A DNA stretch of 64,000 nt from DAINPP01 sp963667315 (GCA_963667315.1 OY763325.1:1550001-1614000), one strand, 5' to 3'. Shown: positions 1 through 8,838, counted from the first letter of the stretch. Numbers and translations: made by a program. Notes: generated by a model not told the origin, from the letters alone.

Positions 1-1756
1 CTTCGATCAAACGGTTCAGGAAGTCGCTACCTGTACTGATCAAATCTTTTACCTTCTCGTCCACCACTTCAAAATCATCTTTGATTTCCCCTTCAATTGC
101 TTCTCTCCATCTCTCTTCAAAGATGATTTTTACGGCATTTTTCTTGGCATAAACGTTGATCCATTTATTCTTTATGCGTCTGTTTTGTTCATGAGGTGTA
201 CTCTTACTCTTGTGCCTCAATCTATCACTCAACTGTTTCAGAATCGTTGGTTTCTTAAGCAGTTTTAAATGGCGAATTTCATCTTGAATTTCATCAAAAT
301 CAGAAAAATCGACGTTAAATTTTCTTGCGATAATCTTTTCAGCCAGCGTCTCATCAATATTCGAATCAATCATCTTGTCCAGCAATCTTTGTTTCAGGAG
401 TAACAACTGTTTCTCAAGTCTTTTTTTCATTCTTGAAACTTCTTTTTCGTAGATATTCCGAACCCTGAGGTTGAAATCTTCCACCTCATCATCATCGACC
501 TGCTTTAAATCAAGATCATCCACGTAGGCTCTAACCTTTTCCGAGATCCTCTCGCTCGTATCTTCAAATACCCTTTGAATCCTTTCAAACCAGTAATCAT
601 CATAGTTGATGTCAACAAACAGACTTTTTCGATTAACCCTCAATGGATCTTTGTTGATCCTTTTAATAAGGGTTGAAAGCTCTTCTCTTGTCGATAACAG
701 TCTTTCGGATTTCAGATTTATCCTTGCCGTTTTATCCGATGCCAAAAGGCTTTCCGTCACTTCACCATCGTTCAAGAGATCAATATTCTCACGAACATAG
801 CGGTTTAACATGACATTGGTATTCGCTACCCCCCAGGTATCATCCAATTCCGTGAATTTCACATCAAAACCTTTCGGACTTTCAGACTGATTTAAATAAT
901 TTAAAGCTGACACAAAACTCGTATTGTAGATGATATTCTCTTTTTCCAACCGTTTGTTATACGGGCTGAAATTGTCGTTGATCAACTCATACGCCAGTTC
1001 CCTGGCATCAGACTCGTTAGAACATTTCGCATACACCTCGGAAGATGTCCATAAATCCCAGAAGGTCACACAAATCACGATCTCACCTTCGTAATTTTTC
1101 AGAAAATACTGAACGTCCCGAACGGTGTTCCGATTTATCTCATCCGCCTTCAAAACCAGTATAACCAGGCTCATCTTCTCCATCCAGCTTCTGACCATAT
1201 TATGATCCTGAAAGTATGGGCCTCCCAAACCGGGTGTATCAATCAGCCATATCTTGTTTTTGAGATAATCGTTCAATTCGATTTTATTTCCGATACCGTA
1301 TTCAACAATAAGTCCGGAAATGCTTTCACTGCCGTCATCAAACTTCCCGACTTTATTCTTAAATTCTTTGAGCGTCAACCCTCTACCATTTTTTCTTTCC
1401 TTGTAAAAAACAGAAGGACCCTGATTAAATTTAATGATGGTGGGAACAGCGGTTACGACTCCGGCTCCGGTTAACAGAAGGTCTTCTTCTCCAGGATTCC
1501 TCAATATCGCATTCAACAGGGAAGATTTCCCGTGTGAAAAACGCCCGATGACACCTATATTGATCGAAGATTCAATCGCCACGCTCAGCTCTTTTATCAG
1601 CTCTCGAAGATTTTCCGAAAAGCTCACGATTGTCGGCTCAACATCTGAAAGAAGACTCTTCACCTCTCTATTCGTTTGAGATTTTATACTGTCGGAGATC
1701 TCTTCCACCTTCTTGTTCATTGTATCAACGGTTTTTAAAAGCTGTTTGTTATTCAT
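1..1756 (-). CDS. Dynamin-like GTPase, C-terminus beyond window (partial)
   Basis: I translated this frame by hand; it stays open to the window edge, giving 585 codons with no stop. A P-loop, GRFSHGKS, lies at residues 71-78 and the G3 motif DTPG at 173-176, followed by a long helical, charged region, as in bacterial dynamin-like proteins that bind and remodel membranes. The G4 position reads TFWD (231-234) instead of the usual T/NKxD, so guanine selection may be altered. The ATG at 1756 lies inside the end of the upstream gene (8-bp overlap), which implies translational coupling and a joint complex. No membrane segment is visible in the part seen. Family assignment is firm; the biological role is unknown. 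Confidence 0.85.
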   Translation of the reverse strand, partial: MNNKQLLKTVDTMNKKVEEISDSIKSQTNREVKSLLSDVEPTIVSFSENLRELIKELSVAIESSINIGVIGRFSHGKSSLLNAILRNPGEEDLLLTGAGVVTAVPTIIKFNQGPSVFYKERKNGRGLTLKEFKNKVGKFDDGSESISGLIVEYGIGNKIELNDYLKNKIWLIDTPGLGGPYFQDHNMVRSWMEKMSLVILVLKADEINRNTVRDVQYFLKNYEGEIVICVTFWDLWTSSEVYAKCSNESDARELAYELINDNFSPYNKRLEKENIIYNTSFVSALNYLNQSESPKGFDVKFTELDDTWGVANTNVMLNRYVRENIDLLNDGEVTESLLASDKTARINLKSERLLSTREELSTLIKRINKDPLRVNRKSLFVDINYDDYWFERIQRVFEDTSERISEKVRAYVDDLDLKQVDDDEVEDFNLRVRNIYEKEVSRMKKRLEKQLLLLKQRLLDKMIDSNIDETLAEKIIARKFNVDFSDFDEIQDEIRHLKLLKKPTILKQLSDRLRHKSKSTPHEQNRRIKNKWINVYAKKNAVKIIFEERWREAIEGEIKDDFEVVDEKVKDLISTGSDFLNRLIE

Positions 1757-3272
1757 AAAAAACCTCCGTCTCAATTTTTGTTATTTCCAATTCCATATCC
1801 CTCAAAAATAAGAGCAGTTCATCAACGCTTTCAATTTTGCCATCAACTGAAAGTTTAATGCGTTCTTTGTTTACCTTCCGGATTTCATTCAAATCCCGAA
1901 GAATTGATTTTTCATAACTGTCGACGAATTGTTCTTTGAAAAAAGAAGGCTTGTTCATCGCATACCAACGCCGGCATAACCTTTCGGAAAGTGTTCTGTT
2001 TTGAAGTCCGGTCTCCAGTTTAAACAGCGTCCGGTTCACCAGTAATAAAACGATAATCGCCACAATCAATACAACCCCTGTAATACACAGAAGAGAAAAT
2101 CCGATATTGCCGACTTTTACCGGATTTTCCATAACTTCTTTTGAAACGGTTGTCAAATCCACGCGATCAAGCAATTTAAACGGTTGTCCAAGGCCTAGGA
2201 TCGTATATTTGAATCCGATGACCGGCAACGCTCTTTCAAGCGGTAATTGGAATAAAATCACAAAACAAAAAATAATAATCAAATACAATGAACAATTTAA
2301 CAACACATTTTGCCGGAATGACATCTTAAAAAAATTCCAAAAAGATTTTACTCTTGAAATTTTTAACGGTCTTTTTAAAAATCTATCGTCAAACTCAGCC
2401 TCAATGACAGTGATCAGATCATTTCGTCCCGTTTTTATTTCAGGATACCTCTTTTTAATTCGTTTCATCTCACCATTCAAATGACGCTCATATTTCTCAA
2501 CCAGCTCTTCTACCATATCTTGTGCCTGTTCAATATACGCATCAACACGATCCTGAAAATCATTTTTCATATCATTAGACGGAATTGCGTGAATCGCTTC
2601 TGAAAGTTCCAAGGCAAAAAGGCGTCGGTTTATCATTAATAAATCCTCGATTTCTTCTTTGAAATGACGCCACGATTCATGCATTTCATCAGCTGTTTCA
2701 ATCTTTACAGCCTTTTCATCTTCTAAATTCTTTTTCTTATGACTTAACAGATTTTTAAGGGTTACAAGTGCTTTATTCGTTTTCTCGTATTCTATCGATA
2801 AATAAAATGCTTTCAATTGCTTTATAAGAAAATCAGTATCTTCAACTTCACGCCAATTGATTCGCTGGTGAAAGCTTCCTTCAAAAGGCGTATCGTTCAT
2901 CCCTTGCTCCTGAATCAAGATCAACCCGTCTACGTCTTCTTTTCTTTCCTCAAGAAGAGAGCTTGAGTAACATTGATATCTGATTTTTTTAGTTTCTATA
3001 CCGGGTAAACCAAGGAACAGATCAAAACTTTCAACTGTTTTGCCGTTCTCGGTATACAGATTCTGTTCGTCAAACACCTTCTTCAGTGTCGGTGGATCAT
3101 CTGTAACAACAAAGATTCGATTTTCATTCTGAAGATTGTTTTTTATACCATCTGCTGTCTTCAAAAAAGATTGATAGTCAACATCGTCTTCATCACTTAA
3201 ACTCAGCTCATTCTGAAAAAAAGAAAGAATTTCTTTAATTAAATCAATGATTCTGGCTTTCTTCGGGATCAT
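1749..3272 (-). CDS. Membrane-anchored coiled-coil protein of the GTPase operon
   Basis: 507 residues. Residues 1-140 are an alpha/beta region without a recognisable P-loop. Residues 150-320 are charged helices, probably coiled coil. Two hydrophobic segments (about 323-343 and 388-412) form a membrane hairpin, followed by a further charged helical tail. The layout recalls the stalk-plus-paddle of dynamin-like proteins, so this could be a GTPase-dead partner of the downstream dynamin-like protein; that is inference. The start is supported by AAGGAG five bases before ATG. It sits 29 bp after the GTPase-FGE gene and overlaps the next gene by 8 bp. I do not recognise a named family. Confidence 0.8.
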   Translation of the reverse strand: MIPKKARIIDLIKEILSFFQNELSLSDEDDVDYQSFLKTADGIKNNLQNENRIFVVTDDPPTLKKVFDEQNLYTENGKTVESFDLFLGLPGIETKKIRYQCYSSSLLEERKEDVDGLILIQEQGMNDTPFEGSFHQRINWREVEDTDFLIKQLKAFYLSIEYEKTNKALVTLKNLLSHKKKNLEDEKAVKIETADEMHESWRHFKEEIEDLLMINRRLFALELSEAIHAIPSNDMKNDFQDRVDAYIEQAQDMVEELVEKYERHLNGEMKRIKKRYPEIKTGRNDLITVIEAEFDDRFLKRPLKISRVKSFWNFFKMSFRQNVLLNCSLYLIIIFCFVILFQLPLERALPVIGFKYTILGLGQPFKLLDRVDLTTVSKEVMENPVKVGNIGFSLLCITGVVLIVAIIVLLLVNRTLFKLETGLQNRTLSERLCRRWYAMNKPSFFKEQFVDSYEKSILRDLNEIRKVNKERIKLSVDGKIESVDELLLFLRDMELEITKIETEVFYE

Positions 3273-3301
3273 ACGCGCTCCTTATAAAATACTTCTGCTC
3301 T

Positions 3302-5161
3302 TCACTCAACAATCGTTCGTACAATTCGAAATCCCAATCCGGTATAACTTTCATCAACTCCCCAGGTATATCGGCTCGTCACACGACAGGTTGATTCATC
3401 ACTGAAAGAAGCCCCCCCTCGAATGATTCGCGAAAAACATGCCTGCTGATGAGTTCCAAAGAGCATGACGGGGTCTTCTACAGGGCTCTTCTCATAGAAA
3501 TTGAGATCCATACAATCTTGGCACCATTCTTCAACATTCCCGGACATATCATAGATGCCGAGTTCATTCGGCTGCTTTTCCCCCACATTAAAAAATACAA
3601 CCGCTTCAGAACCGTTGTTTGATGCATACCAGCCAACTTCATCCAGTACATCGCTGCCACTGTAAAGATAACCGTCACTTTCAGTCCCACCCTGAGCGGC
3701 ATATTCCCATTCAGCCTCACTTGGAAGCCTGTAGCCTGTAACCTTATTCAATCGGTATGTTATCTCACCATTTTCATCCAGTAAATTCCCTTTATCATCA
3801 TAGGCCACTGGGAGACCTTCCTTTTCACTTAGCCAGTTACAATAACTGACAGCTCCCCACCAGGTAATCTTGTTGACAGGTTTTCTTTCGGCATTTCCTT
3901 TCACACTGAATTTCCCGTTCTCATAATGAATATTAAAGCTCTCTTCAGGCATCATATTGATTCGTTCTTTACCTTCCAAAACGCCATCGGAAGACACATT
4001 TGAATCGTTGAGCCAGGCAACATATTCCTCATTAGTAACCTCATATCTACCGATCAGGAAATCATAGGTAATCTCCACTTTATGAACGGGTTTTGAATAC
4101 TCACCAAAAACGCCTTTATCATCATTGCTCCCCATTATAAAATGTCCGCGTTCTACCATTAAAAGCTTCTTTCCGAGTGCTTCCAGTTTCATCAGCAGTT
4201 TTGTTTCCAGACTCCCCACATCTTCCCGCACCTTCTGAAATCTCGCCTTGTACGCTGTCAATTCCCCATAAAGAGTTTCCCATTTCTTTTTGTCATATTT
4301 ATTTTCATCCTCGTAGCGCTCATATGCCGCCTGGATCCGCTCATATTCCAGAGTCGCCTGCACCTTCAAGTCTCTGTTCTTTTGCATATACAGACCGATA
4401 AACACTATCATCATAAGTACGATGATGGGGAAAGAGATAAAACACGCTTTTCTTATTTGACTTAGCCTTTTGATATTAAGCCCATCCCTTATAACCCATT
4501 CAAATGATTCCATCAGGTTAAGCTGTTCATTCAGATTAACTTCTTCATCTGCTTCTGAAAATGAGGACAATGGCATCATGTCCCACTTTTTGATGTTATT
4601 CTCTTTTAATGATGTGATGAAACCAGTCAGATACTGTTCGCGATATTCCTCGAAAGTCATATCCGGAAAGAGTTCCAGGAATTTATCATATTTTGAAAAT
4701 AAAAATAATTTTGGTATGGCTTGAAGAGATTTATCCTGTTGTAGAAACTTTTTTATTTGTGTCAGCTGTTCTTCTTTTTGAGAACCTTGTTCTGCTATTC
4801 TATCGCTATCTATGACGAACAAGATCACATCACTTTGCCTGACGGTCTTTTCATAAACTTCAGGATCTTCACAAAGGGTTTCAAGAGAAACATCTGAAAT
4901 AATCAGTTCAGATAACACTTTTTCAGTGTCTTTTTCCAATAATGAGAATTGAAAAACTGATTCCGAAACACGCGAAGGGCAATATTTCTTCAATTTCAAT
5001 TCTCTCAGCATTTTATCGAGAGATCCCTTTTCTTCTTTATTCTCAACTCGGAGCTGATACGTTCTACTGCCCATTAATTTATGATAATGATTGTACAGAT
5101 TGACAATATAGGTTGTTTTCCCGCTTCCTCTTGAACCCAGAATGCTGATATATTTGTTCAT
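3302..5161 (-). CDS. Small GTPase - transmembrane - coiled coil - FGE/SUMF1-like fusion
   Basis: 619 residues from the ATG at 5161, chosen because GAGGGG lies six bases upstream; a TTG 18 bp earlier is less likely. The N-terminus is a P-loop GTPase domain (GSRGSGKT at 9-16, SKYD at about 156-159 as G4). A single membrane helix follows (about 240-259), then a coiled coil (about 265-325) and a formylglycine-generating-enzyme/sulfatase-modifying-factor fold (about 335-619) with the typical YRLPSEAEWEYAA, DMSGNVEEWC and IIRGGAS blocks. The catalytic Cys pair of true FGE is not complete: near the C-terminus there is TCRVTSR, with one Cys only. The FGE part is therefore probably a binding or sensing domain. 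The single helix would place GTPase and FGE-like parts on opposite sides of the membrane. Confidence 0.85.
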   Translation of the reverse strand: MNKYISILGSRGSGKTTYIVNLYNHYHKLMGSRTYQLRVENKEEKGSLDKMLRELKLKKYCPSRVSESVFQFSLLEKDTEKVLSELIISDVSLETLCEDPEVYEKTVRQSDVILFVIDSDRIAEQGSQKEEQLTQIKKFLQQDKSLQAIPKLFLFSKYDKFLELFPDMTFEEYREQYLTGFITSLKENNIKKWDMMPLSSFSEADEEVNLNEQLNLMESFEWVIRDGLNIKRLSQIRKACFISFPIIVLMMIVFIGLYMQKNRDLKVQATLEYERIQAAYERYEDENKYDKKKWETLYGELTAYKARFQKVREDVGSLETKLLMKLEALGKKLLMVERGHFIMGSNDDKGVFGEYSKPVHKVEITYDFLIGRYEVTNEEYVAWLNDSNVSSDGVLEGKERINMMPEESFNIHYENGKFSVKGNAERKPVNKITWWGAVSYCNWLSEKEGLPVAYDDKGNLLDENGEITYRLNKVTGYRLPSEAEWEYAAQGGTESDGYLYSGSDVLDEVGWYASNNGSEAVVFFNVGEKQPNELGIYDMSGNVEEWCQDCMDLNFYEKSPVEDPVMLFGTHQQACFSRIIRGGASFSDESTCRVTSRYTWGVDESYTGLGFRIVRTIVE

Positions 5162-5262
5162 AAATGACCCCTCAGGCAAGTTTTATTTATCTGAACCCTG
5201 CTCGTGCTACTATTAATTTTATCATATATGGATTTGTGGAATTACCGGACAACGTTTTAAAA

Positions 5263-5282
5263 AGGTGCACCGTCCTTCACCT
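5263..5282 (-). terminator. Weak terminator at the end of the AAC(3) gene
   Basis: On the minus strand AGGTG and CACCT form a 5-bp stem starting at the stop codon, followed by a short T run. It would partly separate the acetyltransferase from the GTPase operon. The stem is short, so readthrough is likely. Confidence 0.35.
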
Positions 5283-6051
5283 ATTCTTCCGGAACAGGTT
5301 TATCATCCGCAAAGAGATTCGGATTATTCGAAAGCAGCTTTGACGTTAAATCGACCATCTCACTTGTCTTGCAGACAATAACCTCAGCATCACCAAACTT
5401 CCCCTTTTCAGCTATTCCGCGCCTCATTAACGGTTCAAGCAATTTTCCGTAATTTTCTGACACATCCCCATAAGGGCTGGAATGTCTGTAATAATATTTG
5501 TTTGCCACACGCCCATCAGGCATTTTTATCCGATACAAATGGGGTTCTTCGGTTAATCGGTCCGGAATATTATTCCACTCTTCAACCCCGTGGATAATGG
5601 TGTTGGAACGAAGTGTGCAACCGAGAAAGATGATCTTCGAATTAATATCGTACAATTTCCCCCAGCACCCTGTTCTTGGACAGGGCGTTTCTGAAAACTC
5701 TTCCCCTTTGACAAACGACTCTGCGCCTTTCCCCCACGCTGCAACGGAATGGGTTGGATGCAGGGATCTGAAAGTATCCGGCTGTTTCATAAACAGATTG
5801 GTAAGAATCCCGACACAGGATGGTTCAACAGCAGGATCAAAGAAATTGTATGTATCGGTCATCTGTTTCCAGGTGTGGGTCGGGAAGATGAGTAACCCAT
5901 CCTTTAGAAACTCCATAAAGGCATCTATGACTGTCTCTCCTTTTCCTTCTACTTCCCCAATAGCCTTCATGGAGGAATGGATAAGGATTTTATCATCCGA
6001 TTTTATACCGAGAGATTTTATATCTTTGATTAAATTTAATTTAGTATACAC
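5281..6051 (-). CDS. AAC(3)-family N-acetyltransferase
   Basis: 256 residues, close to the family length of about 260-270. It is recognisable as the aminoglycoside 3-N-acetyltransferase (Antibiotic_NAT/YokD) fold by LIHSSMKAIG near the N-terminus, RSLHPTHSVAAWG in the middle, and GCTLRSNTIIHGVEE, which carries the conserved C/T/H cluster near the active site. Members acetylate amino groups with acetyl-CoA. Many chromosomal homologues are not proven resistance enzymes, so the substrate is left open. The start is GTG, with GAGGTG six bases upstream. A TATAAT box lies at 6078-6083 on the same strand. The gene is followed in the same direction by the GTPase operon. Confidence 0.85.
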   Translation of the reverse strand: MYTKLNLIKDIKSLGIKSDDKILIHSSMKAIGEVEGKGETVIDAFMEFLKDGLLIFPTHTWKQMTDTYNFFDPAVEPSCVGILTNLFMKQPDTFRSLHPTHSVAAWGKGAESFVKGEEFSETPCPRTGCWGKLYDINSKIIFLGCTLRSNTIIHGVEEWNNIPDRLTEEPHLYRIKMPDGRVANKYYYRHSSPYGDVSENYGKLLEPLMRRGIAEKGKFGDAEVIVCKTSEMVDLTSKLLSNNPNLFADDKPVPEE

Positions 6052-6138
6052 GTTCTCACCTCTTGTTGTATTGGTTAATTATACATGAAAAAACACAAGC
6101 CCTTTCAGAAAGTCTTGGTTTTTTTAACACTTTAACGC

Positions 6139-6168
6139 TTGACAAATCCAAAACCAATATGATACAAT
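6139..6168 (+). promoter_or_regulatory. Sigma-70-type promoter of the metQNI leader
   Basis: TTGACA at 6139-6144 and TACAAT at 6163-6168 with an 18-base spacer. It lies about 28 bp before the leader peptide start and 250 bp before metQ. Confidence 0.75.
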
Positions 6169-6195
6169 CCAACAAAAGATAGAGGAGTAAGACTT

Positions 6196-6294
6196 ATGAA
6201 GTATTATGAAATAAACTTAAAAGGAACTAAATATCAGCATATGATGATGTACCCCGATCCCCTTTTTGAGGATGCGGGACTTTTGTCATGCTAG
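6196..6294 (+). CDS. 32-residue leader peptide with MMM run, upstream of metQNI
   Basis: A small open frame with a good ribosome site (GAGGAG at 6182-6187, eight bases before ATG). The peptide has three consecutive Met codons at residues 16-18 (6241-6249) and ends Leu-Leu-Ser-Cys. Its codons 21-24 (Asp-Pro-Leu-Phe) are the same bases that can pair with the 5' arm of the downstream terminator. Position, ribosome site and overlap with the competing structures indicate a transcription-attenuation leader. Sulfur amino acid codons (Met, Cys) match a downstream methionine-type transporter. I do not recognise the peptide from any described attenuator. Confidence 0.65.
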   Translation: MKYYEINLKGTKYQHMMMYPDPLFEDAGLLSC

Positions 6295-6323
6295 CCTGAA
6301 TCCATAAATCAAAAGAGGGGATC
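6256..6323 (+). promoter_or_regulatory. Candidate antiterminator of the met leader attenuator
   Basis: GATCCCC at 6256-6262 can pair with GGGGATC at 6317-6323. The pairing extends through 6263-6267 with 6312-6316 (one G-U pair), giving 12 bp. This uses most of the 5' arm of the terminator at 6315-6351, so the two structures exclude each other. A third alternative hairpin pairs CCC and ATCC (6252-6260) with GGAT and GGG (6270-6278). Confidence 0.6.
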
Positions 6324-6351
6324 ACGTTTCAAAGTGATCCCCTCTTTTTTT
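6315..6351 (+). terminator. Attenuator terminator upstream of metQ
   Basis: GAGGGGATCAC (6315-6325) and GTGATCCCCTC (6334-6344) form a perfect 11-bp stem with an 8-base loop, followed by seven T residues. It lies 69 bp before metQ and after the leader peptide stop, so it should stop transcription before the transporter genes unless the antiterminator forms. Confidence 0.85.
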
Positions 6352-6419
6352 ATGTCAATTTAATCAAATCCGGATAAGTAACCCATGGGAATAAAAAACT
6401 AAAAAATGGAGGAAGAAAG

Positions 6420-7202
6420 ATGAAAAGAGTATTGATCACAGTTATTTTAATCGTTTTAACGACGGGACTTGTTTTTTCACAGAAGATACGAATTGGTGCA
6501 ACACCGGTTCCACATGCTGAAATGCTTGAAGAAGTGAAGGGCTATCTGAATGAAAATGGTATTGAACTGGATATTATCGTTTTCAACGACTATGTCTTGC
6601 CAAACCTTGCTTTGGCAAGCGGTGAACTGGATGCGAATTTTTTCCAGCATATTCCTTATCTCGATGTGTTCACTGCGGAAAGAGGGATACAAAATCTTAA
6701 GGCTTTAAAGCCCATACATGTAGAGCCAATGGGTTTTTATGCAAAAAAAGCCTTGACCGATTTAAAAGATGGCGATACCGTCGTTCTGCCAAATGACCCG
6801 ACAAACGAGGGAAGAGCCTTATTATTGCTTCAGGAAAACGGTCTTATCAAACTGAAAGATTCATCAAATCTCAAGGCGACCGTCAGAGATATCGCTGAAA
6901 ACCCGAAAAAGCTGAAATTTAAAGAAATAGAAGCGGGATTCATCCCCAGGGTTTACAAAACGGACACCTCCGTACAGGCAGCCGTTATCAACACAAACTA
7001 TGCCATCTCAGCCGGATTGAATCCCATCAGGGATGCCGTTTTCTTTGAAGGAGAAAACTCCCCTTACGCCAACATGGTTGTCATCAACACAGATGATGAA
7101 GACCGCGAATGGGTTACGATTCTTCAAGCGACACTCAGAAGTCAGACCATGAAACAGTTCATTGAAGAAATGTATAACGGTGCAGTAGTCGCCGCTTTTT
7201 AA
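6420..7202 (+). CDS. metQ: Methionine-type ABC transporter binding protein (NlpA family)
   Basis: 260 residues with a signal peptide of about 20 residues ending VFS, with no lipobox Cys, so it is probably periplasmic and soluble. The NlpA/MetQ family is shown by KIRIGATPVPHAEMLEEV, the LDANFFQHIPYL block and NDPTNEGRALLLLQENGLI. It would bind methionine or a related amino acid and deliver it to MetNI. Start: GGAGGA seven bases before ATG. It is the first gene of a three-gene operon controlled by the leader attenuator. NlpA-family proteins with other ligands exist, so substrate certainty is moderate. Confidence 0.88.
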   Translation: MKRVLITVILIVLTTGLVFSQKIRIGATPVPHAEMLEEVKGYLNENGIELDIIVFNDYVLPNLALASGELDANFFQHIPYLDVFTAERGIQNLKALKPIHVEPMGFYAKKALTDLKDGDTVVLPNDPTNEGRALLLLQENGLIKLKDSSNLKATVRDIAENPKKLKFKEIEAGFIPRVYKTDTSVQAAVINTNYAISAGLNPIRDAVFFEGENSPYANMVVINTDDEDREWVTILQATLRSQTMKQFIEEMYNGAVVAAF

Positions 7203-7211
7203 GAGGTGTCT

Positions 7212-8213
7212 ATGTCCACAGTCGAAGTCAGAAATCTCGAATTAACCTTTTATGATAAAGAAAAAGCCAATAAGGTTCTGAAAGATATCTCTTTTGATGT
7301 GGATCAGGGTGAAATCGTCAGTTTACTGGGGTTATCGGGAGCGGGGAAAACATCTCTGCTCCGAACCCTGAATCTACTTCAAAAACCCGATTCAGGCCGG
7401 ATAAAGATAAATGGACAGGAGATCACAGCACTCTCTGAAGAGGGAATCAGGGCTATCAGACAAAAAATCGGTGTTGTCTTTCAACATTTTAACCTGTTCC
7501 AAAACAAGACGGTTTATGACAATATCGCCTTCCCACTCGCATTGAAAAAGGTTTCAAAACCAACGATAGACGAAAAGATTGAAAGGATAGCCGATGAATT
7601 GAACATATCGGATAAGCTCAAAGCATATCCTTCAACGTTATCAGGCGGAGAAAAGCAGCGTGTCGCAATTGCGAGGGCGATGATCGTCAATCCGGAACTG
7701 CTGCTCTTAGACGAGCCAACATCGGCCCTTGATCCCAAAACAAAGCTTAAAATACTGGATACGGTGAATCGCCTGAATAAAATACACAATATGACAACCA
7801 TCACCGTCACGCATGATATGGATGTCGTGAAATTATTAAGCGATAAAGTCGCTTATCTTAAAAAAGGAAAGATGCTGTTTTATGGTCATCCACATGATTT
7901 CTTTTCAGAATTGGGACATGAACTGAACCTTGAATTTGAACTGGGTGACAAAACGACTGATACCTTCCTGAAAAAGGATAATGCGAAACACATCAAGGTG
8001 TCTTTTTGGGGAGAAAAGGCATCACAACCCGTATTATGGCGTTTAAGTCAAGATTATAACATAATGATAAACATCATATCGGGTAATATTGAAGATCTGA
8101 AACATGGAAAATACGGTCATCTGGAATGTGAAATCGAAGGATCAAACACAGAACAATTCATAGAGGCATTGCAGCACCAGGTGTTTAAAGTGGAGGTGAG
8201 AAATGATGTTTGA
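7212..8213 (+). CDS. metN: Methionine-type ABC transporter ATPase
   Basis: 333 residues from the ATG at 7212, preferred over a GTG at 7206 because AGAGG lies five bases before it. Walker A is GLSGAGKTS, the signature LSGGEKQR, and Walker B LLLLDEPTSALD. The C-terminal approximately 75 residues form a NIL/ACT-like domain, which in MetN binds methionine and inhibits transport when the cell is replete. It starts nine bases after metQ and overlaps metI by 11 bp. The NIL domain is the best support for methionine as substrate. Confidence 0.9.
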   Translation: MSTVEVRNLELTFYDKEKANKVLKDISFDVDQGEIVSLLGLSGAGKTSLLRTLNLLQKPDSGRIKINGQEITALSEEGIRAIRQKIGVVFQHFNLFQNKTVYDNIAFPLALKKVSKPTIDEKIERIADELNISDKLKAYPSTLSGGEKQRVAIARAMIVNPELLLLDEPTSALDPKTKLKILDTVNRLNKIHNMTTITVTHDMDVVKLLSDKVAYLKKGKMLFYGHPHDFFSELGHELNLEFELGDKTTDTFLKKDNAKHIKVSFWGEKASQPVLWRLSQDYNIMINIISGNIEDLKHGKYGHLECEIEGSNTEQFIEALQHQVFKVEVRNDV

Positions 8214-8838
8214 ACAGCTGCTACAGGCAACAGGCGAAACCTTATACATGCTCTGTTTTTCGGGATTACTCGCTACGACGCTCGGAATGCCATTGGGGAT
8301 CGCATTGTATATGACATCACATTCCCAAAAACATGGTAAACTCTACGGTTTTCTGGATATCATCGTCAACATCTTCAGATCCATACCGTTCATCATCCTG
8401 GTTCTCCTGTTGATTCCGGTTACCAAACAGGTTGTTGGAACCATCATAGGACCAACCGCAGCTGTATTTAACCTGACGATAGCCGCGATCCCCTTTATGG
8501 GAAGGCTGGTAGAAAACGCGTTAAAAAACATCCCGACGGGCATTATCGATTCGGCAACATCTCTTGGGGTCAACAGACGGCAGCTCATCTTTAAAGTTCT
8601 GATCCCCGAGACATTACCGGAACAGATCAACAACATCACGGTTATGCTCATCAATCTCGTCACATTCACAGCCATCGCCGGTGCTGTTGGAGCGGGTGGA
8701 CTCGGGCAGCTTGCGATTAATTACGGCTATTACCGTTTTCAATGGGATATGGTGCTTTACTCTGTGATCATCCTGATTGGGTTGAGCCAGTTATTACAAT
8801 GGGGCGGAACGAAAACCTCAAATTTGTTCCGGCATTGA
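8203..8838 (+). CDS. metI: Methionine-type ABC transporter permease
   Basis: 211 residues with five likely membrane helices and the permease EAA loop (IIDSATSLGVNRRQLIFKV). This is the usual size for MetI. Two adjacent ATG codons (8203 and 8206) follow GGAGGTG; the second has the better spacing. It overlaps the end of metN and is followed by a strong bidirectional terminator, so the operon ends here. Confidence 0.9.
   Translation: MMFEQLLQATGETLYMLCFSGLLATTLGMPLGIALYMTSHSQKHGKLYGFLDIIVNIFRSIPFIILVLLLIPVTKQVVGTIIGPTAAVFNLTIAAIPFMGRLVENALKNIPTGIIDSATSLGVNRRQLIFKVLIPETLPEQINNITVMLINLVTFTAIAGAVGAGGLGQLAINYGYYRFQWDMVLYSVIILIGLSQLLQWGGTKTSNLFRH

Noticed and set aside
5498..6088. Long frame opposite the AAC(3) gene
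   Set aside because: It is the shadow of a well-supported gene on the other strand.
6241..6351. Possible SAM riboswitch or T-box before metQ
   Set aside because: The leader is too short and lacks the conserved cores of those RNAs; peptide-based attenuation fits better.
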